Below are positions 27,150 through 35,804 of a stretch of DNA of 64,000 bases, piece after piece. Positions within the stretch are counted from its first letter, which is position 1; the number at the start of each line of letters is the position of its first letter. The stretch is from Nocardia sp. NBC_00416. GTDB taxonomy: Bacteria; Actinomycetota; Actinomycetes; Mycobacteriales; Mycobacteriaceae. A program made the translations under genes and the position numbers. The DNA lies in assembly GCF_036032445.1 (NCBI RefSeq), contig NZ_CP107932.1, forward strand, positions 2,606,501 to 2,670,500, in the 5' to 3' direction. The notes below the pieces were generated by a model. It saw only the letters and a list, made by a program, of their open reading frames with translations, did not search any database and was not told where the DNA came from.

Positions 27150-28073
27150 ATGGCGACCATGGACTTCCAGGACATGCTCGGCAAGATCAAGGACCGCCAG
27201 TGGGCGCTGGCCGATATCGATTGGGACGCACCCGGTGCGGAAACCCTCACTCCCGAACAGCACGCGCGCCTGAAGCCGTTCATGTCGGATCTCATGTGGA
27301 TCGAGAACGTGGGCGCGCGCGGATTCGCCGCGATGGCCAAAAAAGCCCCGGACGAGACACTGCGGGAGATCTACCGCTATTTCCACGCCGAGGAGCAGAA
27401 GCACGCCAATGCCGAACTCGCGCTGATGCGGCGCTGGGGGATGCTCGACGGCGACGAGATCCCGCAGCCGAACATCAACGTCAAACTGGTGATCGACTTC
27501 CTGGACAAGTACGCCGACGATATGTCGCTGTCGTTCCTGGGCACGGTCATCCCGATGCTGGAGGTCGCGCTGGACGGCGCCCTGGTCAAGTTCATCATGG
27601 ACGAGATCGAGGACCCGGTGTGCCAGCAGGCGTTCCGGCATATCAATGCCGACGAATCCCGGCATCTGGCAGTCGATTTCGCGGTGATGGATGTGCTCGG
27701 CCACGCGGAGATGCGCAAACTTCTCATCGAATTGGTCGGCGGCTGGGTGAAACCGACATTCCTCATCGGGGTGCTGAGCTATATGCCGCTGCTGAACAAG
27801 ATGCGCGACAACATCGTCGCGATGGGAGTGGACGAGCAGAAGCTGTATTCGGCGCTCGAGCGCTACCGCAAGGTCGGCGAGCGCAGCGAATTCGCCCGCC
27901 GGCTCCCGATGTACCAGATCGTCAAGCTGCACGGCACCTGGGTCGTCGACCGGGGACACCCCTACCACCTGCTCGCGGACACCCTGGTGAAGGTCACCGG
28001 GCGCATCCCGCGGCGGCTGCTGCGCAAGGACCCGACGTGGTCGAAGGAAATCACCTACACCCCCGCCGCGTGA
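27150..28073 (+). CDS. Ferritin-like di-iron protein
   Basis: 307 aa. Residues expected to bind two irons are in place: Glu52 (WIEN), Glu82 and His85 (EEQKH), Glu138 (MLEVA) and Glu169 and His172 (DESRH), the E..ExxH..E..ExxH pattern of ferritin-like carboxylate-bridged enzymes. The C-terminal third is basic and helical (IPRRLLRKDPTWSKEITY). Its start is two bases after the SDR stop and it is 10 bases from the monooxygenase. Hydroxylase or desaturase-like chemistry is plausible; the exact reaction is unknown. Confidence 0.8.
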   Translation: MATMDFQDMLGKIKDRQWALADIDWDAPGAETLTPEQHARLKPFMSDLMWIENVGARGFAAMAKKAPDETLREIYRYFHAEEQKHANAELALMRRWGMLDGDEIPQPNINVKLVIDFLDKYADDMSLSFLGTVIPMLEVALDGALVKFIMDEIEDPVCQQAFRHINADESRHLAVDFAVMDVLGHAEMRKLLIELVGGWVKPTFLIGVLSYMPLLNKMRDNIVAMGVDEQKLYSALERYRKVGERSEFARRLPMYQIVKLHGTWVVDRGHPYHLLADTLVKVTGRIPRRLLRKDPTWSKEITYTPAA

Positions 28074-28083
28074 CGAGGAAACG

Positions 28084-29592
28084 ATGACCACCACCAGCAC
28101 AGCCCCACTCGATGTCGCCGTGATCGGTGCGGGATTCGCCGGTATCGGCGCGGCCATCCGGTTACGGCAACAGGGCATCACGAATTTCGCCGTCTTCGAA
28201 CGCGGTGCCGCGATCGGCGGCACCTGGCGCGACAACACCTATCCCGGCGCCGCCTGCGATATTCCGTCCCGGCTGTACTCCTACAGCTTCGCGCCCAACC
28301 CGAATTGGTCGCACACGTATTCCGGCAGCGGCGAAATCCTCGGATATATCGAGTCGATGGTCGCGAAATCCGGGATCGGCTCGCATATACGGTTGCGGCA
28401 CAACATCACCGGCATGACGTTCGACGAGGACACCGGCCTGTGGGATATCTCGATCGCGGGCGCCGACGCGGTCCACGCCCGCGCGGTGGTACTCGCCTCC
28501 GGCCCGCTGACCGAACCCGGCTATCCCGACATCCCTGGTCTCGACACCTTCACCGGCCACACGATCCACAGCGCCCGCTGGGATCACGACTACGATTTCG
28601 CCGGCAAGCGGGTCGCGGTGATCGGAACCGGCGCCAGCGCGGTGCAGATCATTCCGGAACTGGTGGAGAAGGCCGCGGCGGTGAAGGTCTTCCAGCGCAC
28701 ACCCGGCTGGGTGCTGCCCCGGGTCAACCGGCGTACCGGCGCACTCGCCAAAGAGCTCTACCGGCATATGCCCGGTGCGGAAACGCTGGCGCGCCAGGCC
28801 TGGTTCTACGGTCACGAGTCGGTGGCGCTCGGCGTCGTCTGGAACACCCCGTTCACCCGGTTGGTGGAAATGGTCGGGCGGGCGCAATTGCGCCGCCAGG
28901 TCGCCGACCCGTGGTTGCGCCGCCAGCTCACCCCCGATTTCCGGGCGGGCTGCAAGCGGCTGCTCATGACCGACGACTACTACCCGGCCCTGCAGCGCGA
29001 CAACTGCACACTGATCACCTGGCCGATCGCCCGGATCGCGCCGGAGGGCATCCGTACCGCCGAAGGTATCGAGCACCGGGCGGACTGCATCGTGTTCGCC
29101 ACCGGGTTCGACGTCTCCAAGACGGGAACGCCCCTCCCGGTCACCGGCCGCGACGGGCGCGTGCTCGGCGACGAATGGCGGCGCGGCGCGTTCGCGTACC
29201 GGAGTGTCACGGTCTCGGGTTACCCGAACCTGTTCCTCACCTTCGGTCCCAATTCCGGTCCGGGACACAATTCGGCACTGGTGTACATGGAATCGCGGAT
29301 CGACTACCTGGTGCAGGCGATCGGCATCATCCTGGACCGCGATCTGCGGATCCTGGAGGTGCGGCGGGAGCGCCAGGACCGCTACAACGCGGCCATCCAG
29401 CGCAGGCTCGGCGCGACGACCTGGAACTCGGGGTGCCGCAGCTGGTACCTCACCGAAGACGGGTTCAACGCGACGATGTACCCGGGTTTCGCCACGCAGT
29501 ACCGCAACCAGTTGCGGAGAGTGGACCTGGACGACTACACGGTCGTGGCACGCGAACCGGCGATCGCCCGACGCGTAGCACCTGTCGCCTGA
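28084..29592 (+). CDS. Baeyer-Villiger-type flavin monooxygenase
   Basis: 502 aa. FAD motif VIGAGFAGIGAAIRL (residues 13-27), then GGTWRDNTYPGAACDIPSRLY, the type I BVMO fingerprint FTGHTIHSARWD, and the NADPH motif VAVIGTGASAVQI. The C-terminus carries FLTFGPNSGPGHNSALVYME. It inserts oxygen into a ketone or oxidises a heteroatom, using NADPH and O2. It resembles mycobacterial MymA/EthA-type enzymes. The linked SDR could make its ketone substrate. AGGA nearby upstream (GTGACGAGGAAACG) supports ATG 28084. Confidence 0.9.
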   Translation: MTTTSTAPLDVAVIGAGFAGIGAAIRLRQQGITNFAVFERGAAIGGTWRDNTYPGAACDIPSRLYSYSFAPNPNWSHTYSGSGEILGYIESMVAKSGIGSHIRLRHNITGMTFDEDTGLWDISIAGADAVHARAVVLASGPLTEPGYPDIPGLDTFTGHTIHSARWDHDYDFAGKRVAVIGTGASAVQIIPELVEKAAAVKVFQRTPGWVLPRVNRRTGALAKELYRHMPGAETLARQAWFYGHESVALGVVWNTPFTRLVEMVGRAQLRRQVADPWLRRQLTPDFRAGCKRLLMTDDYYPALQRDNCTLITWPIARIAPEGIRTAEGIEHRADCIVFATGFDVSKTGTPLPVTGRDGRVLGDEWRRGAFAYRSVTVSGYPNLFLTFGPNSGPGHNSALVYMESRIDYLVQAIGIILDRDLRILEVRRERQDRYNAAIQRRLGATTWNSGCRSWYLTEDGFNATMYPGFATQYRNQLRRVDLDDYTVVAREPAIARRVAPVA

Positions 29593-29660
29593 CCGGCGGC
29601 TAGACTCGATTTCTCGAGCCGGCGGACCCGGCGAGGCGGGCGAGGGAGGTGCGGACACAG

Positions 29661-30434
29661 ATGCCGAGGTATCGAATCGATGACCTCGCCCGCGCCGCGG
29701 GCACCACATCACGCAATGTCCGCGCCTACCAGGAGCGCGGCCTGCTGCCGCCCCCCGCGGACCGCGACGGCCGGGCCAGCATCTACGACGATTCCCATCT
29801 GGAGCGGCTCCGCCTCATCGACGCCCTGCTCCAGCGCGGTTTCACCACCGCGCATATCGCGGATTTCATCACCAGCTGGGAAACCGGCAAAGACCTCACC
29901 GAGGTACTGGGGCTGCAGCACGCCGTGACCGCCAACTGGTCGGAGGAGGAGACCTTCGAGGTCCCCCGAGAGCTGCTGGCCACCATCCTCGGCGAACAGG
30001 CCGACGAGCTGGTGGAGCAGCTGCGCCGGATGGACCTGGTCCGGGTGGACGGCGAAACGGTGATCATCACCGACACCCAGTTGCTCACCTCGTTCACCGA
30101 ACTCCACGAGTACGGTGTGGATCTGGGCACCCTGATCTCGGTCTACGCCGAGGTGGCGACGCGGATCGACGATATCAGCGGCCTGCTCATCAACGCGGCC
30201 AAGAAACATATCGTCGACCAGCACGGCCCCGGCTGGCTCCCGGACTCCAATGACGAGATCGCCGCGACGACCCGCATGCTGAACACGATGCGCGAACTCG
30301 GCGTCGCCGCCGTCCACACCAGTTTGGCCCGTTCCCTCGACACCACCCTGCGCCGCGAACTCGGCGACTATCTCGCCACCGCGGCCGAACGGGAGCGCGA
30401 ACGGAAACTGGGCCGCGCCGACCGCGGTCACTGA
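29661..30434 (+). CDS. MerR-family transcriptional regulator with large effector domain
   Basis: 257 aa. MPRYRIDDLARAAGTTSRNV and RAYQERGLLPPPADRDGRAS form the MerR winged helix, followed by HLERLRLIDALLQRGFTTAH. The C-terminal domain (about 170 residues, helical, no metal-binding cysteines) is longer than in metal-sensing MerR proteins and suggests an organic ligand. It is the last gene on the strand of the 26207 operon, 68 bases after the monooxygenase. GGAGG lies 11 bases before ATG 29661; GTG 29649 would overlap it. Confidence 0.82.
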   Translation: MPRYRIDDLARAAGTTSRNVRAYQERGLLPPPADRDGRASIYDDSHLERLRLIDALLQRGFTTAHIADFITSWETGKDLTEVLGLQHAVTANWSEEETFEVPRELLATILGEQADELVEQLRRMDLVRVDGETVIITDTQLLTSFTELHEYGVDLGTLISVYAEVATRIDDISGLLINAAKKHIVDQHGPGWLPDSNDEIAATTRMLNTMRELGVAAVHTSLARSLDTTLRRELGDYLATAAERERERKLGRADRGH

Positions 30435-30530
30435 GCGCCGGTGCGCCGGGCGTCTTCCGATGCGCGGCGCTCCGGCTCGCCCCTGCCCGCACCCGGCGCT
30501 CCGGATCCCGGTGCGGCAGTGACGATCCCT

Positions 30531-30992
30531 ATGCCCGCCAGAACAGGGACCGATACCCAGACCACCTACTTCCCGCAACTGGCCGCGGAACGTCCGGATA
30601 TCGCGCTGTGCCGCGCGTCGACCGCCGTCGCCCGCGCCGCGGAGGCGGCGGCACACGAGCAGGGCCTCGGCGTCGGGCAACACCTTGTCCTGAAGATGCT
30701 CGACGCCGTCGGTCCGCGTTCACAGCAGGCCCTCGGTGCGGAATTGCGGATCGACCGCAGCGTCATGGTCGGGATCGCCGACGAACTGGAGCGGTCCGGA
30801 TATGTGCGCCGCGAACGCGATCCCGAGGATCGGCGCGCCTATGCGGTCACCCTCACCGCAGCCGGTCGCCGGGCACTCACGAAAGCGGAGAAATCCGTAC
30901 CCGGATTCCTCGACCGCACCTTCGCCGCTCTCACCCCCACCGAACGCGATCAGCTCACCGCGCTGCTGGGAAAACTTCTCGCCGCCACCTGA
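30531..30992 (+). CDS. MarR-family transcriptional regulator
   Basis: 153 aa from ATG 30531; a GTG at 30519 is possible. The MarR pattern is clear: QHLVLKMLDAVGPRSQQALG, RIDRSVMVGIADELERSGYV, the wing RERDPEDRRAYAVTLTAAG and the dimer helix TPTERDQLTALLGKLL. It lies between two other regulators and has no obvious target beside it other than its own promoter. Confidence 0.85.
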   Translation: MPARTGTDTQTTYFPQLAAERPDIALCRASTAVARAAEAAAHEQGLGVGQHLVLKMLDAVGPRSQQALGAELRIDRSVMVGIADELERSGYVRRERDPEDRRAYAVTLTAAGRRALTKAEKSVPGFLDRTFAALTPTERDQLTALLGKLLAAT

Positions 30993-31000
30993 CCGCCGCC

Positions 31001-31408
31001 TCAATGAGGCGGGGCAGGCGACCAGAGTCCGCGCGCGGTCCCTTCCTCCAGATGCCGGCGGTAGGTGCCGACCTTGCCCCGGATGATGTCGAGGCTCGCC
31101 GTGAGGTCGTCGATCCTTTCCCGGACCGACCGCTCGTGCTCCTCGAGCAGCGCCAAGCGCTGTGCTTCGTTGCCGGGTCCCGACCGCACCAGTTCGGCGA
31201 ACCTCTGCACGGTGGCGATCGGCATCCCGGAATCACGGAGCCGTTTGCACAGGAGCAGCCACTCGACATCGGCCGTGTCGTAGATCCGGCGGCCGCCCGC
31301 CGTACGCGGGATCGCACGGAGGAAAAGCTGTTCGCGTTCGAAGAAGCGCAGCGCGTGCACGCCGAGGCCGGTCGCCTTCGCCACGTCCCCGATGGACAGA
31401 TCGTTCAC
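31001..31408 (-). CDS. MerR-family transcriptional regulator
   Basis: 135 aa. MNDLSIGDVAKATGLGVHAL and RFFEREQLFLRAIPRTAGGR form the DNA-binding part, then DVEWLLLCKRLRDSGMPIAT and a coiled coil (LALLEEHERSVRERIDDLTASL). There are no metal-site cysteines. It is divergent from the SDR at 31466, whose promoter has the wide spacer that MerR activators require. Confidence 0.88.
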   Translation of the reverse strand: MNDLSIGDVAKATGLGVHALRFFEREQLFLRAIPRTAGGRRIYDTADVEWLLLCKRLRDSGMPIATVQRFAELVRSGPGNEAQRLALLEEHERSVRERIDDLTASLDIIRGKVGTYRRHLEEGTARGLWSPAPPH

Positions 31409-31427
31409 AACCGCTCTCCCACACAGC

Positions 31428-31458
31428 TTGACCTAGATTGCACTCTAGATTCTAACGT
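31428..31458 (+). promoter_or_regulatory. MerR-type promoter with 19-bp spacer
   Basis: TTGACC (31428-31433), 19-bp spacer, TAACGT (31453-31458). The spacer holds CTAGA-TTGCAC-TCTAG, a perfect 5-bp-arm dyad at 31433-31448. Over-long spacers with a central dyad are the hallmark of promoters that MerR proteins activate by untwisting DNA. The ATG at 31466 is seven bases after the -10, so the mRNA is probably leaderless. Confidence 0.75.
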
Positions 31459-31465
31459 TCCCTTC

Positions 31466-32443
31466 ATGACTGCGAAGCAACACAAGATCGGCTCCGGATT
31501 CGGGGCACGGACCACCGCGAACGATGTGCTCGCCGGTGTCGACCTCACCGGGAAGACTGTTCTGATCACCGGCGGCTACTCGGGTCTCGGGCTCGAGGCC
31601 ACCGCCGCGCTCGCCCGGGCAGGGGCGGATGTCGTCGTGCCCGCGCGCAGGCCGTCGGTGGCGACCGCGGCGCTCGGCGGCATGCCCCGGATCCAGGTAC
31701 TCCCCCTCGACCTCGCCGACCTCGCCAGTGTCCGGACCTTCGCCGACGAGTTCCTCGAAACCGGCCGCACCCTCGATATCGTCATCGATAACGCGGGGGT
31801 CATGGCCTACCCGGCCGAACACATCGGACCCGGCTGGGAAGCGCATTTCGCCATCAATCATCTCGGGCATTTCGCGCTGATCAACCGGTTGCGACCCGCC
31901 TTGACGACACCTGGGACGCGAGTGGTGTCGGTATCCTCGTCCGGTCATTTCCTCTCCGATATCCGCTGGGATGATCCGCATTTCCGGCATGACGACGACC
32001 ACGACCACTGGGCGGCGTACGGGCAGTCCAAGACCGCCAACGCACTGTTCGCCGTACACCTCGATGCACTGGGCGCCGCATCCGGGCTGCACGCGTTCGC
32101 CGTGCACCCGGGCAGCATCCTCACTCCGCTCCAGCGGCATATCCCGCACCCGGAAAAGATCGCCCAGGGCTGGATCACCCCGGACGGTCGCCACGCGGAC
32201 GGTTTCAAGACCCCGGCACAGGGGGCGGCCACAGCCGTCTGGGCCGCCACCTCCCCGCTGTTGAATGATCACGGGGGCGCGTACTGCCAGGATTGCGATA
32301 TCGCCGAACCGGCCGAGACCGACGATATGCTCGTCGGCGGTGTCAAACCATGGGCGGTCGATCCGGCCGCCGCGGCCCGGCTGTGGGCCCTGTCCGCCGA
32401 GCTCACCGGGCTCGACAGCTTCGCTACCGCCGAGACCGGATAG
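31466..32443 (+). CDS. Short-chain dehydrogenase, WWOX/protochlorophyllide-reductase-like
   Basis: 325 aa. VLITGGYSGLGLEATAALA, then IDNAGVMAYP, SVSSSGH and YGQSK give a complete SDR active site. Length and the FAINHLGHFALINRL stretch match the oxidoreductases annotated as WW-domain or retinol dehydrogenase-like. It is controlled by the divergent MerR gene through the promoter at 31428. Likely a stress- or xenobiotic-induced reductase; substrate unknown. Confidence 0.87.
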   Translation: MTAKQHKIGSGFGARTTANDVLAGVDLTGKTVLITGGYSGLGLEATAALARAGADVVVPARRPSVATAALGGMPRIQVLPLDLADLASVRTFADEFLETGRTLDIVIDNAGVMAYPAEHIGPGWEAHFAINHLGHFALINRLRPALTTPGTRVVSVSSSGHFLSDIRWDDPHFRHDDDHDHWAAYGQSKTANALFAVHLDALGAASGLHAFAVHPGSILTPLQRHIPHPEKIAQGWITPDGRHADGFKTPAQGAATAVWAATSPLLNDHGGAYCQDCDIAEPAETDDMLVGGVKPWAVDPAAAARLWALSAELTGLDSFATAETG

Positions 32444-32494
32444 CCGCGGACGGGGTGCCGCTGCGCGCCCCATCCGACCAGTAGGGTGCAAAGA

Positions 32495-32944
32495 ATGACA
32501 GCGCCGAGTGGACCACCGGGCAACGCCCGACCGATCGATCCACGGACCGAGGTCGAACGAGTCCACTCTCTGCTGGCCATCTGGCTGGGTTCGGCCGCTT
32601 CCCCGCAGGTCCTGGACGCGTTCGCCGCCGCCCACCATGACGACTTCTCGATGGTGACCGTCGCGGGCACGGTGGCGCGGAAATCGGAACTGGTTTCCGG
32701 ACTGCACCGGGCCCGGAACAGCCGCCCCGGTCTGGTGATCGAGACATCCGATATCGAAACGCTGTTCACCACAGCCGATACCGCGGTGGTTCGATTCGTG
32801 GAGAACCAGCACGACGGGAACGATCCGGAATACCGTCGCACGACCGCCGTGCTGCTCCTCGACCCGGAAGAGCACCGGTACCGCTGGCTGACCGTGCACG
32901 AAACCGCGGTCACACCAGAGGAAATCGCGCGGACGGCGCAGTGA
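32495..32944 (+). CDS. NTF2-like (DUF4440-type) protein
   Basis: 149 aa. TEVERVHSLLAIWLGSAASP, AAHHDDFSMVTVAGTVARKS and FVENQHDGNDPEYRRTTAVL follow the cone-shaped NTF2 fold, with VLLLDPEEHRYRWLTVHETA as the last strands. Such proteins bind small hydrophobic ligands or act as isomerases. ATG 32495 has AGGG nearby; it stands 51 bases after the SDR and may be co-transcribed with it. Confidence 0.72.
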   Translation: MTAPSGPPGNARPIDPRTEVERVHSLLAIWLGSAASPQVLDAFAAAHHDDFSMVTVAGTVARKSELVSGLHRARNSRPGLVIETSDIETLFTTADTAVVRFVENQHDGNDPEYRRTTAVLLLDPEEHRYRWLTVHETAVTPEEIARTAQ

Positions 32945-33051
32945 CGGCCACCGGAATCGGCGTACCCGGACGGCGGTTCTGTCACCGGAGGTGAACGGCG
33001 CGGCGGCGAGCGCAGGTCCCGGCCGCCCCGCTCCAGGGAGGGATGTGGCCG

Positions 33052-34470
33052 ATGCGGTCTTCGTACAGCGGAATCGTCCGCCGGGTGTTCCCGGCGGTCG
33101 CCGCCGCGCTGCTGGTGGCCGCCGGCCCCGCGTCCGCGAGCCCGGAGGGGCCCGATATCGGCCCCGCGGGCACCGCACTGATACACGGTGATCTCGCGTC
33201 CACCGACAGCACACCTCATCCCGGCCCGGGTCCCCACGGTCACCTCGCCGCGTCCTCGGTCCCGGGCGGTGCGTGCAGTGCGACCTTCATCGCCGCCGAC
33301 GGTCTGCCGCTCGCCCTGTGCACCGGGTTCGTCGGCCCGACCCCGCCGGAGGTCGCCGTGCCCACGGTGAAACTCTTCGACCCGGTATCGGCGGCCCCGC
33401 TCGCGTCGCTGCAATTGCCGAAGGGCGGACTGCTGGGCGGCGTGTACGGCTATCTCGACGGCAGCGACCGGGTGGTCGTCGCCGACGGGACGGGCGCCAT
33501 CGACAAGGTGGCGCATCGCCGGGACAGCACCGGCCGCTGGGAGTTGTTCGTCGACGAGCGGATCGAGATCGGCGACCGTATTCCGCCGGGTGACGCCGTC
33601 ACCGGCGTGGCGCCCGACTATCAGGGCCGCATCTGGTTCGCCACCACCGGCGGCGTGATCGGCACCGTCGACGCCGCCGGGCGGATCGGGGCGACCCGGC
33701 TCCCGGCCGACGAGGAACTCACGAACGGACTGAGCCTCCGTCGCGAGGGCGCCTCCGTGCTGACGACACGCGCGCTGTACGAGATGCGGGCCGGGCACGA
33801 CGGTGTGCCGTCGGTGGTCTGGCGGCAGGCCTACGACGCGGGAACGGTCCGCAAACCCGGCCAGCTGGGGCCGGGTTCGGGCACCACGCCGACCTATTTC
33901 GGGCCCGGCGGGGACGCCTGGGTGGCGATCGTGGACGACGCGCCACGGCCGCAGCTGATCGTCTACCGGTCCGCCGACGGCTCGGTGGTGTGCCGGACAC
34001 CGGCTTTCGGAACATCCGGACCGGGCACCGAGAACTCCCCGATGGCCTGGGGGAATTCCCTGATCGTGCCCAGCACCTACGGATTCGGCTACCCTCCGGC
34101 CGCCACCTCGGGCCCCAGCGACCCGCCGCAGGCGGCGTTCACCGGCGGCATGACCCGGATCGACGTCGGCGCGGACGGCTGCCATCGGGTGTGGGAGACC
34201 GACGACCGAATGGCCTCGCTCCCTCGGCTGTCCCGAGCCGACGGCCTGATCTACGGACTCTCCTACGGACCGCTTCCGGTCGGCGGCGGAATCCAGCAGG
34301 TGGGCCCGGTCTACTTCGCCGCCGTGGATTTCGGGACCGGCGAGCGGCGAGCCCACCGGCAGGTGGGTGTCGCACCGCTCGACGAACCACTCCAGCTGAC
34401 CGGGACGATCGGACCCGACCGGTCGTACTGGCAGGCCACGGTCGGGCGGATGTTGCGCGTCACGCCCTGA
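33052..34470 (+). CDS. Secreted beta-propeller-like protein
   Basis: 472 aa. A signal peptide (VFPAVAAALLVAAGPASASP) is followed by repeated blade-like segments: GVYGYLDGSDRVVVADGTGA, DYQGRIWFATTGGVIGTVDA, YFGPGGDAWVAIVDDAPRP and YFAAVDFGTGERRAHRQVGV. Such Trp/Gly/Asp-rich repeats suggest a six- or seven-bladed propeller similar to SMP-30 or PQQ-like proteins. GGGAGGG is nine bases before ATG 33052; ATG 33043 overlaps it. Exported, function unknown. Confidence 0.72.
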   Translation: MRSSYSGIVRRVFPAVAAALLVAAGPASASPEGPDIGPAGTALIHGDLASTDSTPHPGPGPHGHLAASSVPGGACSATFIAADGLPLALCTGFVGPTPPEVAVPTVKLFDPVSAAPLASLQLPKGGLLGGVYGYLDGSDRVVVADGTGAIDKVAHRRDSTGRWELFVDERIEIGDRIPPGDAVTGVAPDYQGRIWFATTGGVIGTVDAAGRIGATRLPADEELTNGLSLRREGASVLTTRALYEMRAGHDGVPSVVWRQAYDAGTVRKPGQLGPGSGTTPTYFGPGGDAWVAIVDDAPRPQLIVYRSADGSVVCRTPAFGTSGPGTENSPMAWGNSLIVPSTYGFGYPPAATSGPSDPPQAAFTGGMTRIDVGADGCHRVWETDDRMASLPRLSRADGLIYGLSYGPLPVGGGIQQVGPVYFAAVDFGTGERRAHRQVGVAPLDEPLQLTGTIGPDRSYWQATVGRMLRVTP

Positions 34471-34485
34471 AAGCCGGCGCCCGGC

Positions 34486-35739
34486 TCAGTCGATGGGGTC
34501 GCGGACGAGGGGGCAGGTCATACAGTGGCCACCGCCGCGGCCGCGCCCGAGTTCGGCGCCGACGATCGTGATGACCTCCACTCCGGCCCGGCGCAGCGCC
34601 GCGTTGGTCTGGGTGTTGCGGTCATAGGTGAACACCACGCCCGGTTCCAGCGCTACGGCGTTGTTGCCGGAATCCCACTGCTGGCGTTCGGACGCGTAGA
34701 CATCGCCCGCGGTCTCCACGACCCGCAGCGCCGGGAAACCGAGTGCGCGGGCGACCACGTCCACGAACGGAGTGCCCGCTTCGTCGGTGATCTCCACACC
34801 TGGCGCCTTGTCCGACGGACGCAGGGTGAACGGATGGATACCGTCGACGATGCCGGGGTGGACGGTGACCAGATCGCGGTCGGCGAAGGTGAAGACGGTG
34901 TCCAGGTGCATCGCGGCCCGCAGCTTCGGCATTCCGGCCACGATCACCCGGTCCGCCACTTCGGCGTCGAACAGCGCCTTCGCCAACTGGGTGATCGCCT
35001 GCCGTGAGGTCCGCTCGCTCATCCCGATCAACACCGCGCGGTTGCCCACCGGCATCACGTCCCCGCCTTCGAGAGTCGCCTGACCCCAGTCGCTTTCGGG
35101 GTCACCCCACCACACGGTCGATTCCGCGAAGTCCGGATGGAATCGGTAGATCGCCTTCATCAACAATGTTTCGTCGTGCCGGGCGGGCCAGTACAGCGGA
35201 TTGAGCGTGAGCCCCCCGTAGATCCAGCAGGTGGTGTCGCGGGTGTAGAGGGTGTTCGGCAGCGGCGGGAGCAAATATTCGGGACTGCCCACCGATTCGC
35301 GGGCCAGGGCGACGTACCCGGTGCGATAGTCGGCCGGCAGATCCGCGGTGGACAATCCACCGATGAGGAACCGCGCCAGCTCACGCGGCGCCAGCGTATC
35401 GAGGTAGGCGCGCGTCGCATCGAGCATCCCGAGGCCGACCCGGTTCGCGACGATCTTGCGGTCGAGCAGCCAGGTGCGGGCCCGCGGATCGCCCACGGTC
35501 TCGGCCAGCACATCGTGCAGCTCGACGACCTCCACCCCGCGATTGGTCAGCTTGTTCACGAAGTCGAGATGATCGCGCTGCGCGGCCTCGACCCACATCA
35601 CATCGTCGAACAGCAGGTCATCGGAATTGGTCGGGGTCAATCGCTCATGTGCCAGACCGGGTGCGCAGACGAGAACTCTGCGCAGCCGTCCGACCTCGGA
35701 ATAGACGCCGTACCCGGATGGACCGGAGTTCTCGGTCAT
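34486..35739 (-). CDS. arcA: Arginine deiminase
   Basis: 417 aa, the usual length. Substrate and catalytic elements are complete: [52 protein letters not shown] and the C-terminal [13 protein letters not shown] with catalytic Cys406. It converts arginine to citrulline and ammonia. The antiporter gene lies 65 bases upstream on the same strand, so arcD-arcA form an operon. Neither arcB nor arcC is present here, so ATP could be gained only if these lie elsewhere; ammonia production for acid resistance or arginine use as nitrogen source are alternatives. Confidence 0.95.
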   Translation of the reverse strand: MTENSGPSGYGVYSEVGRLRRVLVCAPGLAHERLTPTNSDDLLFDDVMWVEAAQRDHLDFVNKLTNRGVEVVELHDVLAETVGDPRARTWLLDRKIVANRVGLGMLDATRAYLDTLAPRELARFLIGGLSTADLPADYRTGYVALARESVGSPEYLLPPLPNTLYTRDTTCWIYGGLTLNPLYWPARHDETLLMKAIYRFHPDFAESTVWWGDPESDWGQATLEGGDVMPVGNRAVLIGMSERTSRQAITQLAKALFDAEVADRVIVAGMPKLRAAMHLDTVFTFADRDLVTVHPGIVDGIHPFTLRPSDKAPGVEITDEAGTPFVDVVARALGFPALRVVETAGDVYASERQQWDSGNNAVALEPGVVFTYDRNTQTNAALRRAGVEVITIVGAELGRGRGGGHCMTCPLVRDPID

Positions 35740-35804
35740 TGCGCTTCCCTTCCGTCTGCTGGAATTCGCTACTGGAACTCGGGGTGCCGGATCCCGGCAT
35801 CAGG

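Noticed and set aside
32269-34356. 695-codon minus-strand frame opposite the propeller protein
   Set aside because: No motif, no start signal, and it covers a clear secreted protein with signal peptide on the other strand.
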